In this document: positions 1 to 5,799 of the stretch, one piece after another
Layout of the letters: every line of letters begins with the position of its first letter
How positions within the stretch are numbered: the stretch's first letter is position 1
Assembly (NCBI GenBank): GCA_003453735.1
Contig: DMNE01000188.1
Span: 1-5,799 of the forward strand
DNA from: Nitrospiraceae bacterium
GTDB lineage: Bacteria; Nitrospirota; Thermodesulfovibrionia; Thermodesulfovibrionales; UBA9159
Reading direction: 5' to 3'
DNA length: 5,799 bases
Notes under the pieces: generated by a model
Told to the model about the DNA's origin: nothing
The model's input: only the letters and a program-made list of their open reading frames with translations
The model's database searches: none
Program-made: the position numbers and the translations under genes

Positions 1-1294
1 GTTCACCAAGGAAGGCGCGGACGCGTGGTTCACGCATCCCGTGGAGGAGTTGCTACCCGCCGGCACGCGCTGCTCCTGCGGCGCTTCGGAGTGGCGCAAG
101 GAAACCGACATTCTCGATGTCTGGTTCGATTCAGGGGTCAGTCACGCGGCTGTTCTCGTAAAGGACGACAGGGTTTCCTGGCCTGCGGGCATTTATCTGG
201 AAGGGAGCGACCAGCACCGGGGTTGGTTCCAGAGTTCATTGATCGCCTCTGTGGGAACAAAAGATGCTGCACCTTACAAGACAGTGCTCACCCATGGTTT
301 TGTCGTTGACGGGCAGGGCAAGAAAATGTCGAAGTCACTTGGCAACGTAGTCTCACCGCAGGATGTCATTAAAGCAAACGGTGCTGAGGTCATTCGGCTC
401 TGGGTGTCTGCCGAGGATTACAGAGATGACATAAAGATATCGAAAGAGATCATCGATAGGCTGGTTGAAGCGTACCGGAAAATTAGAAATACTGCACGGT
501 TTTTACTGGGTAATCTCTCCGATTATGACGGCAGGGATTATCGTAATCATATGCTGCAGATAGACAGGTGGGCCATGTCGAGGCTGCAGGGCCTCGTGAA
601 GAAAGTCACCGAGGCGTACGAGAAATTTGAATTTCATCAAGTCTACCACAGCATCCATAACTTCTGTATCGTTGATATGAGTTCATTTTACCTTGATATC
701 CTTAAGGATCGGCTCTATACCGCCAGGGCCACTGCGGAGGAAAGAAGGGCCGCTCAGTGGGTCCTCCATGAAATCCTCACGGTGATGACAAGGTTGATGG
801 CTCCCGTGTTGTCCTTTACGGCAGACGAGATATGGAGTTTCATCCCGGGCAAACGTGAAGAGAGCGTATTCTTGTCCCGCTTCCCTGTTTTCGATCAAGG
901 ATTTCATGATGCATCCCTCGAAGAAAAATGGGAGCGGCTCATTGCGATACGGGATGCAGTGAACAAGTCTCTGGAGTTGAAAAGAAAGGAGCGGTTTATC
1001 GGGAATTCCCTCGAGGCAAAAGTCATCCTGTTCCTCAACGATGAAGACTATGCTCTTCTGCAGGGATACAAGGATTTTCTCACAACGCTTTTCATCGTTT
1101 CCGAGGTAGTCATCGACAAAGGTCCAGCACCCGTTAGCGATATCTTTGAAAGCACGGATTTGCCCGGCGTAGCCATTTCGGTCAGAAAGGCCCCGGGCGA
1201 GAAATGTCAGCGCTGCTGGAATTGGCGTATAGAGGTTGGCTCATTCAAAGATGCACCGGAGCTCTGCCAGAGATGCTATAATGTACTGAAATGA
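1..1294 (+). CDS. ileS: Isoleucyl-tRNA synthetase, C-terminal part (5' end outside window)
   Basis: Charges tRNA-Ile with isoleucine in the cytoplasm (class I aminoacyl-tRNA synthetase). The frame is open from base 2, so the gene starts upstream; the GTG at 41 is an internal Val codon. About 430 of the usual 930 or so residues are visible. In order: GADAWF near the left edge, WFDSG (122-136), GSDQHRGWF (about 203-231), the KMSKS adenylate-binding loop as KKMSKSLGN (KMSKS at 323-337), the helical anticodon-binding domain (about 450-1000), and a C-terminal zinc finger with two CQRC pairs (Cys codons at 1205, 1214, 1265, 1274). The C-terminal zinc finger marks the usual bacterial IleS type. The stop TGA (1292-1294) overlaps the lspA start. 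WFDSG, the KMSKS loop and all four zinc cysteines are present, so the visible part looks functional. Identification is secure. Confidence 0.98.
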   Translation, partial: FTKEGADAWFTHPVEELLPAGTRCSCGASEWRKETDILDVWFDSGVSHAAVLVKDDRVSWPAGIYLEGSDQHRGWFQSSLIASVGTKDAAPYKTVLTHGFVVDGQGKKMSKSLGNVVSPQDVIKANGAEVIRLWVSAEDYRDDIKISKEIIDRLVEAYRKIRNTARFLLGNLSDYDGRDYRNHMLQIDRWAMSRLQGLVKKVTEAYEKFEFHQVYHSIHNFCIVDMSSFYLDILKDRLYTARATAEERRAAQWVLHEILTVMTRLMAPVLSFTADEIWSFIPGKREESVFLSRFPVFDQGFHDASLEEKWERLIAIRDAVNKSLELKRKERFIGNSLEAKVILFLNDEDYALLQGYKDFLTTLFIVSEVVIDKGPAPVSDIFESTDLPGVAISVRKAPGEKCQRCWNWRIEVGSFKDAPELCQRCYNVLK

Positions 1295-1752
1295 AAACTT
1301 CTCTTTCCCTTTTCACCGCACTTCTGGCTGCCATTATTGACCAGCTATCAAAGTATATGGTGAGAACTTTCCTGCAACCTTTTCAAACTATCCGGATACT
1401 GCCTTTTCTCCAGCTGGTAAGTGTGCGGAATGAAGGTGCCGCCTTCGGCTTATTCAAGGGCTTTGGAAATACAGCGTTCATCGTTATTTCTGTCGCGGCA
1501 ATAATCCTTATCTCATTTCTTCTGATAACAAATAGAGAAAACCGCCTCGGGCTTTCCCTTATCCTGGGAGGTGCTATGGGCAATCTGATAGACAGGATCG
1601 TCTTCGGTAAGGTAACAGACTTCATAGATGTTTTTGCGGGAAACTTCCATTGGCCGGCCTTTAATGTTGCTGATTCAGCCCTTACCGTCGGACTCATCGT
1701 GATGGTGCTGAGCTCTCTCGTTCACGCGAAAAGAGAACAAACTCTAAATTGA
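1291..1752 (+). CDS. lspA: Lipoprotein signal peptidase (signal peptidase II)
   Basis: Inner-membrane aspartyl protease that removes the signal peptide from diacylglyceryl-modified prolipoproteins, the step after Lgt. The 153 residues match the family's usual 150-170. Visible family motifs: IDQLSK (residues 16-21), VRNEGAAFGLF (45-55), GGAMGNLIDR (93-102), VTDFIDV (108-114) and FNVADSA (124-130). The catalytic Asp pair is inferred as D110 and D128, whose 18-residue spacing equals that of E. coli D123/D141. Four hydrophobic segments are visible, roughly residues 5-25, 36-57, 62-80 and 130-145. The ATG overlaps the ileS stop as ATGA; no clear Shine-Dalgarno is seen upstream, so translation is probably coupled to ileS. 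The ileS-lspA pair is a common bacterial arrangement. Confidence 0.97.
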   Translation: MKTSLSLFTALLAAIIDQLSKYMVRTFLQPFQTIRILPFLQLVSVRNEGAAFGLFKGFGNTAFIVISVAAIILISFLLITNRENRLGLSLILGGAMGNLIDRIVFGKVTDFIDVFAGNFHWPAFNVADSALTVGLIVMVLSSLVHAKREQTLN

Positions 1753-2038
1753 TATTTAATGATTGAACATAACATTAATCATGAAGAGCACACCTAAGAA
1801 AACAATAATAGAGACTATCGACCCGGGCCATCGGATTGAGCTACTGCCGGAGCAAGAGGGTTATTTCCAAAAGGCTTGCGCCCAGGTGCATGGCCGGGAG
1901 GTGAACGCAGCAGTCAATCTCAAACAGCTGGCAACTGTTGAAACTGCACCCCTACCCGTGGCGAGCACACCAGCAGTGGGGTGCGCGGATGCCTCACCTG
2001 CCGTGTCCGGTGAAAAAGTCACTCCTGTCAGTCATGAT

Positions 2039-2094
2039 CCTGTCCTTAAGAAGGACCAGGGCGGGGGAAAAACTGTGCACTCCCGTGCACAGTT
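2039..2094 (+). ncRNA. Two strong RNA hairpins, possible fossil omega RNA scaffold
   Basis: Hairpin 1: arms CCTGTCCTT (2039-2047) and AAGGACCAGG (2051-2060) pair with one bulged C (2057) around an AAG loop. Hairpin 2: arms AACTGTGCAC (2071-2080) and GTGCACAGTT (2085-2094) are perfect 10-bp complements around a TCCC loop. In TnpB systems the guide RNA (omega RNA, reRNA) is made from the tnpB 3' end and right end, which is where these lie. As neither has a T tract after it they are not intrinsic terminators. They could equally be a structured leader that now affects lgt translation or message stability. The pairing is seen directly; the omega RNA identity is inference. Confidence 0.35.
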
Positions 2095-2102
2095 GGAAGA
2101 GC

Positions 2103-2106
2103 AGGA
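2103..2106 (+). promoter_or_regulatory. Ribosome binding site of lgt, inside the IS remnant
   Basis: AGGA lies 9 nt before the lgt ATG at 2116. It sits in the last codons of the TnpB remnant, so the transposon fragment appears to provide the translation start signal of lgt. The ATG choice is supported by the family-typical N-terminus MHPVFIRIGP. Confidence 0.6.
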
Positions 2107-2115
2107 ACCGGCTTA

Positions 2116-2886
2116 ATGCACCCGGTATTCATCAGGATAGGTCCTCTCACCATACATTCCTATGGAGTCTTTATTGCAGCAGGTATCTTGATCGGCCTCT
2201 TTCTCGCTGTCCGCCAGGGAAAAAAGCAGGGGATCCCCGCGGAGAGGATTATGGATGTCACATTCTATCTCCTCTTATCAGCGATCATAGGTTCAAGGCT
2301 TCTCTTTGTGGCAATTAGTGCCCCGTATTACCGTGAGCATCCTCTGGATATCTTCAAGATATGGGAAGGGGGTCTTGTCTTCTATGGCGGTCTCATCCTC
2401 GCGGTTCCAGTGGCGATCTGGTCAGTGAGAAGAAATCGTATGAACCTTTGGGACACCGCCGATATTTTTGCTCCGTCGCTTGCCATCGGGCACGCCGTGG
2501 GAAGACTCGGCTGTTTCGCCGCGGGATGCTGTTATGGGAAACCCGCTTACGGCCTTCCATGGGCGGTGACATTCTCGGACCCCGAGTGCCTTGCCAATGT
2601 AGGCATACCCCTTCATCCTGTTCAGGTCTATGAGTCCATAGGAGAACTCCTGAATTTCTTTTTCCTGATAATACTGAGGAAACGCCAATCCTTCAAGGGA
2701 CAGTTATTCTGGACGTACATACTGGTGTATTCACTCCTGAGATTAACAGTTGAATTTTTCAGGGGTGACGAGGTGCGAGGGTTTATCGTCTCCGGTATTT
2801 CCGTCTCTCAGGGTATCAGCATTCTCACGGCAGTTCTCGCGGTTGTTATGCTGAGAAGGCTCTCCCCGAAGTCAGAGGAACTCTGA
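2116..2886 (+). CDS. lgt: Phosphatidylglycerol:prolipoprotein diacylglyceryl transferase
   Basis: Integral inner-membrane enzyme that transfers diacylglycerol from phosphatidylglycerol to the lipobox Cys of prolipoproteins, producing the substrate of LspA encoded just upstream. The 256 residues fit the family (about 250-290). Seen: N-terminal MHPVFIRIGPLTIHSYG, several hydrophobic segments, WEGGLVFYGG (83-92), the Lgt signature as GRLGCFAAGCCYG (129-141, with R130 matching the essential Arg of E. coli GRIGNF), PLHPVQVYES (165-174) and VEFFRGDEVRG (212-222), matching the conserved Glu/Arg pair near the C-terminus. Two departures from the E. coli pattern are Tyr at position 90 in place of the His of HGG, and Cys133/138/139 in the signature; I recall this variant from several anaerobic lineages. 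The start overlaps the preceding remnant's stop (TAATG), so coupling is possible. The next gene begins 4 bp downstream. Confidence 0.95.
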   Translation: MHPVFIRIGPLTIHSYGVFIAAGILIGLFLAVRQGKKQGIPAERIMDVTFYLLLSAIIGSRLLFVAISAPYYREHPLDIFKIWEGGLVFYGGLILAVPVAIWSVRRNRMNLWDTADIFAPSLAIGHAVGRLGCFAAGCCYGKPAYGLPWAVTFSDPECLANVGIPLHPVQVYESIGELLNFFFLIILRKRQSFKGQLFWTYILVYSLLRLTVEFFRGDEVRGFIVSGISVSQGISILTAVLAVVMLRRLSPKSEEL

Positions 2887-2890
2887 GCAT

Positions 2891-3775
2891 ATGCCCATGC
2901 GACGCCGCAGATTGATGGAAATGTTGGAGGGGCTCGTTGAGCATATCAAGGGTTTTGTCCTTGCCTTGATAACGATTATTGCCATACTGGGAGCTCTTGT
3001 CGGATACAAATACTATCGCCACACTCAAGATGACCCTGAGTTCTGCATGTCATGCCATATTATGAAGGAAGCCTTCCAGGAATGGCAGAAGGGAAAGCAT
3101 CGGGATATCGTCTGTCAGAAATGCCACAACTTGACCCTGTTAGAGCAGAACCAGCTTCTTATTTCTTATGTCGTGAAAGGAACTCCCCCATTTTCGCAAA
3201 CGCACGGGAGGGAAAAACCCTGGATTGAGTGTAGAAACTGCCATTTCAATGAGGTCGCTCAAGGCTCCAAAACAGTGCGGAATTCCTATGGCCACGCAAA
3301 ACATGTGTTTATGCTGAACATAGGATGCAAGGAGTGTCACGGCAAGAGTCTTCACCTCTTCAGACCTGATGAAAAAGCATGCCTGAGCTGCCACCCGGAT
3401 AAGGGTGTTCATGGCGGCGGTGCGGAGGCATTTTCGTGTTTGAAATGTCACGCCTTTTCTGAAAACTCACCATCGATGATCCCTAACGAACAATGCACAC
3501 ATTGTCACGCGTTTTCCACAAAGGGACCAATGTCGAACTTCAAGTGTCATCAGTGTCATAAACCTCACGGTAAGATGAAGTTGACATCAAGGAACTGTCT
3601 CGGGGAATGTCATGCGAGCGAGACAAGGACAGGGCAGCATCAGCTCCATAGCAAGAATGGTTTGGAATGTCTCGATTGTCACAAGGCTCACACCTGGGTT
3701 GTTGGACAGAAGGAGGCCAGAGGCCTCTGTGACCGTTGCCACTCGATGAAAGACCCGAAAACATTTGTCTATTAG
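2891..3775 (+). CDS. Membrane-anchored NapC/NirT-like multihaem cytochrome c (11 haem sites)
   Basis: Predicted periplasmic electron carrier held in the inner membrane, likely taking electrons from quinol. Of 294 residues, a basic N-terminus (MRRRR) is followed by a transmembrane helix at about 21-41 that should also act as an uncleaved signal anchor. Ten CXXCH haem sites start at residues 52, 75, 114, 146, 164, 183, 202, 219, 260 and 280, and one CX3CH (CLGECH) is at 236-241. The first part (DPEFCMSCHIMKEAFQEW...KHRDIVCQKCH) resembles NapC/NirT/NrfH quinol-oxidising cytochromes; the remainder resembles cytochrome c3/c7-like repeats. Start: ATG 2891 follows lgt by 4 bp with AGAGGAA at 2874-2880, a rather long spacing; ATGs at 2897, 2915 and 2921 are also possible and would keep the helix. 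Probably the last gene of the ileS-lspA-lgt operon. Partner and terminal acceptor are not shown by the sequence; c-type maturation genes must lie elsewhere. Confidence 0.92.
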   Translation: MPMRRRRLMEMLEGLVEHIKGFVLALITIIAILGALVGYKYYRHTQDDPEFCMSCHIMKEAFQEWQKGKHRDIVCQKCHNLTLLEQNQLLISYVVKGTPPFSQTHGREKPWIECRNCHFNEVAQGSKTVRNSYGHAKHVFMLNIGCKECHGKSLHLFRPDEKACLSCHPDKGVHGGGAEAFSCLKCHAFSENSPSMIPNEQCTHCHAFSTKGPMSNFKCHQCHKPHGKMKLTSRNCLGECHASETRTGQHQLHSKNGLECLDCHKAHTWVVGQKEARGLCDRCHSMKDPKTFVY

Positions 3776-4088
3776 TCTCCATCATTCACTCTCCTTTGGG
3801 CTTATGGGGCTATTTTCACAACGCACAATGATCTCGATCTCTCTTGTAGACTCCCCTCACCTGACTTCCGTTGGAAGCGTGGGCCGGGCGCTGTAATTCC
3901 TATACTCGACCTGTCAATGACGTGTCGGTGCTGAAGGTTTCTTTTAGAAAGAAAAACTCCGCCCCGCAGAGGCCCAGTGCTATCTGCCCTCTTACTCGGC
4001 AAAATCAAGCTTTTCCTTTTACTCGCTGTGGTTAGACCTTTATGAACAATAAGTAAACTCTAGGCAAGAGAAAAATACCGATGATCTT
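3776..4088. other. Gene-free region between convergent genes
   Basis: This 313-bp stretch separates the cytochrome stop from the kinase stop. Short open frames on either strand show no recognisable motif or ribosome binding site and look spurious. It holds the leftward terminator candidate at 3948-3971 and part of a second at 4069-4101. A 5-bp hairpin CTTCC/GGAAG (3865-3877) lacks a T tract. I see no clear rightward terminator for the cytochrome operon, and no RNA gene or repeat. Confidence 0.6.
3948..3971 (-). terminator. Rho-independent terminator candidate for the kinase transcript
   Basis: Read on the - strand: CTCTGC, loop GGG, GCGGAG (six pairs including one G-U wobble, 3971 down to 3957) followed directly by TTTTTCTTT. 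GC-rich stem plus T tract is the classic form. It lies about 120 bp past the kinase stop. The stem is short, so strength is uncertain. Confidence 0.5.
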
Positions 4089-4101
4089 CTATCCGGGTAT
4101 T
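4069..4101 (-). terminator. Second leftward terminator-like hairpin overlapping the kinase stop
   Basis: On the - strand AATACCCGGAT (4101-4091) pairs with ATCGGTATT (4082-4074), with two bulged bases and an 8-base loop, followed by TTTCTC to give a run of five T in total. The kinase stop codon TAG (4091-4089) straddles the stem and loop. The bulge and short T run make it weaker than the one further downstream. Confidence 0.3.
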
Positions 4102-5799
4102 GTAAAATAGAAAGTAGCTCCCTTCCCTTTTTCCGATTCGACCCATATGCGCCCGCCGTGGCGCTCCACAATTTTTTTGCAGACAGCAAGCCCGATCCCG
4201 GTTCCGGGGTATTCGTCTCTCCTATGGAGACGCTGGAATATCTGGAAGATTCGTTCTGAGTACTCTGGATCAATACCGATCCCATTGTCTTTAATCACAA
4301 ACAGCACGCCTCTCCCGGTTACCGCCTGAGGAACAGGAACCGATGCCTTGTCAATCCGCCCGGCGGTTATGGAAATATGGGGCTGCTCACCGCTTCGATA
4401 TTTAATCGAATTGCCGATCAAGTTTTGGAAAAGCTGAATCATCTGAACCTCGTCGATCAGCACGGTCGGTAATGTTCCCGATTCAACAAGTGCGCCACTT
4501 TCTTCAATACTGACCTTCAGATTTTCGAGTGCTTTTTTCAGTACACTATTGCAATCGACAGGCTCCAGGGGCCTTTGCCGGCTGCCGACCCGTGAATAGG
4601 TGAGAAGCGCCCGTATCAAATCCGACATGCGAGTGGCACCATTGACTATGAATGAAATATACTCGTCTGCTTTCTGATCCAGTTTGCCCTTATATTTCCG
4701 TGAGAGGAGCTGTGCAAAACCGGAGACCCCTCTGAGAGGCTCCTGAAGGTCATGGGAAACAATATGGGCAAACTGCTCTAGCTCCCTGTTGCTCCTTTCA
4801 AGCTCGACCGCATAGTGTTTTAGCTTCTCTTCTACGATTTTGCGTTCCGTAATGTTTCTCTGCACGTGGACGACCTGAACCACATTCCCCTCTTCATCTT
4901 TTATGGGAGATGTGGAGACCTCGACATATATCCGCTCTCCATCTTTGCCATAATGTACGTGCTCCTCTACGGAGTGGGTGCCAGTTCTGACCGCCTCGAC
5001 GAGAGGGCATATGTCATCCGGAGGCACGCATACTTCGGACCTGTGATGGGTTACTTCGTGACAGGTCTTCCCGACCACTTCCGACTCGTGGTTGTATCCA
5101 TACTCTTTAAGGAAGGTCCTGTTCACAAGGACAATCCTGAAGGTATAGACATCAATAAGCGAAACGGCATCATTCATGCTGTCGATAACAACCGTCAACA
5201 AATCAAAGGAGTGCCTGAGTGCGATCCCCGCCGTCTTGCGCTCGGAAATATCGCGCACAATTGCCAAGAGACGGTCTTTTCCCCCCAGAACTGCCTTCTT
5301 CAGGTTCACCTCAACCCAGAACAGGCGGCCCGAGTAGTCCTTGGCAAACCATTCAAAAAGCTGGGGCTCGCCATTGACGGCCTTCGTGATCCATTCCATT
5401 GCACCTTCCTGATTGTACGGATAGGCACCCTGGCTGAGAGCAGCAACATTCATGCTTCTTACCTCCTCGGGAGTGTAGCCGTACATCTCGGTCATCTTGC
5501 GGTTTACGTCCAAAATCGCACCGGTAGAAACATCATGAATAAAAATCGCATCGTTGGCCGAGTCGAAGATCGAACGATAGTTCGTTGCAGATTCCCACAC
5601 AAAGATCTCCAAGACCTTAATCATGCCGAATGTTATCAGCAGAGCGCACAACATACGAACAACCTGCACCTGTAATCCAACGGCCACGGCAAATACCTTG
5701 GAATTAAGAAACGTCGCTGGGAAAAAACTGGCAACCGGCACAATGAACCCTGAAAAGAAAGCATACAATAAAAAACCGAGTGCTGACACCCTAAGATAT
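4089..5799 (-). CDS. Membrane-bound PAS-PAS sensor histidine kinase (N-terminus outside window)
   Basis: Autophosphorylating sensor of a two-component system. The frame stays open to the right edge; GTG at 5789 is probably internal, so the protein is N-terminally incomplete. Numbering from that GTG: hydrophobic helices at about 3-25 and 35-63 (the end of a larger membrane region), PAS 1 about 71-185 (SIFDSANDAIF ... IVRDISERK), PAS 2 about 195-317 (VIDSMNDAVSLID ... VQRNITERK), a short coiled linker, HisKA with FAHIVSHDLQEPLRG (phosphoacceptor H346, codon 4752-4754), then a HATPase with N box QNLIGNSIKYR (455-465), DNGIGI (501-506), F box IFQIFQRLH and GTGIGLAVC (529-537). All catalytic motifs are intact. 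The HDLQEPLR H box is of the phytochrome-like kinase type. PAS 2 carries C243, C254 and C261 with H244, H248 and H249, possibly a metal, haem or redox site. No response regulator is seen here; the ligand is unknown. Confidence 0.94.
   Translation of the reverse strand, partial: YLRVSALGFLLYAFFSGFIVPVASFFPATFLNSKVFAVAVGLQVQVVRMLCALLITFGMIKVLEIFVWESATNYRSIFDSANDAIFIHDVSTGAILDVNRKMTEMYGYTPEEVRSMNVAALSQGAYPYNQEGAMEWITKAVNGEPQLFEWFAKDYSGRLFWVEVNLKKAVLGGKDRLLAIVRDISERKTAGIALRHSFDLLTVVIDSMNDAVSLIDVYTFRIVLVNRTFLKEYGYNHESEVVGKTCHEVTHHRSEVCVPPDDICPLVEAVRTGTHSVEEHVHYGKDGERIYVEVSTSPIKDEEGNVVQVVHVQRNITERKIVEEKLKHYAVELERSNRELEQFAHIVSHDLQEPLRGVSGFAQLLSRKYKGKLDQKADEYISFIVNGATRMSDLIRALLTYSRVGSRQRPLEPVDCNSVLKKALENLKVSIEESGALVESGTLPTVLIDEVQMIQLFQNLIGNSIKYRSGEQPHISITAGRIDKASVPVPQAVTGRGVLFVIKDNGIGIDPEYSERIFQIFQRLHRRDEYPGTGIGLAVCKKIVERHGGRIWVESEKGKGATFYFTIPG

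Larger units (their letters stand above)
1875..2115 (+). mobile_element. Right-end fragment of an IS200/IS605-superfamily element
   Basis: The recognisable part begins at the TnpB-like ACAQVHGRE segment and runs to the lgt start. Elements of this group have no terminal inverted repeats; their right end carries hairpins beyond or within the tnpB 3' end, which fits the hairpins at 2039-2094. The GCAGGAACCGGCTT stretch (2101-2114) resembles the sequence preceding the terminal hairpin in related elements as I remember them, but the full terminal hairpin is not seen, so the extreme right end may be lost or eroded into lgt. No tnpA and no left end are present. The fragment cannot move by itself. 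Confidence 0.5.
1781..2116 (+). pseudogene. C-terminal remnant of a TnpB-like protein (IS200/IS605/IS1341 group)
   Basis: The open frame of 111 codons from ATG 1781 (a TTG at 1763 is also possible) has no Shine-Dalgarno. Residues from about C33 onward read ACAQVHGREVNAAVNLKQLA. I align this to the last zinc-ribbon Cys plus the RuvC-III motif of TnpB proteins (typically CG-x-x-x-DRD-x-NAA-x-N). The following LPVAS...GEKVTPV tail also resembles, from memory, the C-terminal tail of many such proteins. The catalytic Asp of DRD is replaced by Glu (GRE; codon 1898-1900), the first Cys of the second CxxC pair is missing, and about 300 N-terminal residues are absent, so nuclease function is excluded. 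The first 30 codons match nothing I recognise and may be unrelated sequence at a deletion junction. The TAA at 2114-2116 shares its last A with the lgt ATG. Alternatives are a spurious reading frame or a domesticated small protein; the TnpB origin of the tail is likely, expression is uncertain. Confidence 0.7.

Noticed and set aside
41..43. GTG as the real start of ileS
   Set aside because: The frame is open to the left edge and the preceding GADAWF residues belong to the conserved synthetase core.
1781..1880. DksA/TraR-type zinc finger between lspA and lgt, considered because such genes can occur near lspA
   Set aside because: The required CxxC pairs are absent and only a vague resemblance in the first residues is seen.
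2071..2094. 10-bp hairpin considered as an intrinsic terminator before lgt
   Set aside because: GGAAGAGC follows the stem, with no T tract.
1938..2318. 126-codon + strand frame spanning the relic and the lgt start
   Set aside because: It overlaps the TnpB-like frame and the well-supported lgt N-terminus in a different frame, with no recognisable motif.
3938..3954. TTTCTTT/AAAGAAA hairpin considered as a rightward terminator of the cytochrome operon
   Set aside because: The stem has only one G-C pair and no T tract follows on the + strand; it mostly reflects the T tract of the leftward terminator.
3802..4008. 68-codon - strand frame in the gene-free region
   Set aside because: No ribosome binding site or motif seen, a basic low-information composition, and it contains the terminator candidate at 3948-3971.
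4866..5675. 269-codon open frame on the + strand opposite the kinase
   Set aside because: It lies wholly antisense to the PAS domains of a kinase whose motifs are all intact, shows no recognisable family motif, and I noted no convincing ribosome binding site.

Overview
The window reads as an ordinary bacterial chromosome segment with one operon on the + strand and one gene converging on it from the - strand. The set of genes (bacterial-type ileS with a C-terminal zinc finger, lspA, lgt, an 11-haem membrane-anchored cytochrome c, a multi-PAS histidine kinase) suggests a Gram-negative, respiring, probably anaerobic bacterium. Nitrospirota or a Desulfobacterota/Geobacter-like lineage fits best, by inference from gene style only. 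No 16S rRNA or other decisive marker is present.

Layout. Positions 1-1294 hold the C-terminal part of isoleucyl-tRNA synthetase. It overlaps lspA (signal peptidase II, 1291-1752) by an ATGA junction. Between lspA and lgt lies a relic (about 1781-2116): the C-terminal end of a TnpB-type (IS200/IS605/IS1341 group) protein with RNA-hairpin-forming sequence at its 3' end. Its stop codon overlaps the start of lgt (2116-2886, phosphatidylglycerol:prolipoprotein diacylglyceryl transferase) as TAATG. A NapC/NirT-like membrane-anchored multihaem cytochrome (2891-3775) follows lgt by 4 bp. A gene-free stretch (3776-4088) contains two terminator-like structures pointing leftwards. The rest (4089-5799, - strand) is a membrane-bound PAS-PAS-HisKA-HATPase sensor kinase whose N-terminus lies outside the window.

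How they work together. lgt and lspA perform the first two steps of lipoprotein maturation (diacylglyceryl transfer, then signal peptide cleavage), and pairing them with ileS is a familiar arrangement. The cytochrome is probably co-transcribed and would carry electrons from the quinone pool into the periplasm. The kinase is a separate, convergent unit.

The most notable points are the domesticated-looking TnpB end that now supplies the ribosome binding site and leader structure of lgt, the 11-haem cytochrome with one CX3CH site, a cysteine/histidine cluster in the second PAS domain, and an Lgt of the cysteine-rich variant type. I found no convincing new defence or other undescribed system, and no CRISPR array, tRNA or rRNA.
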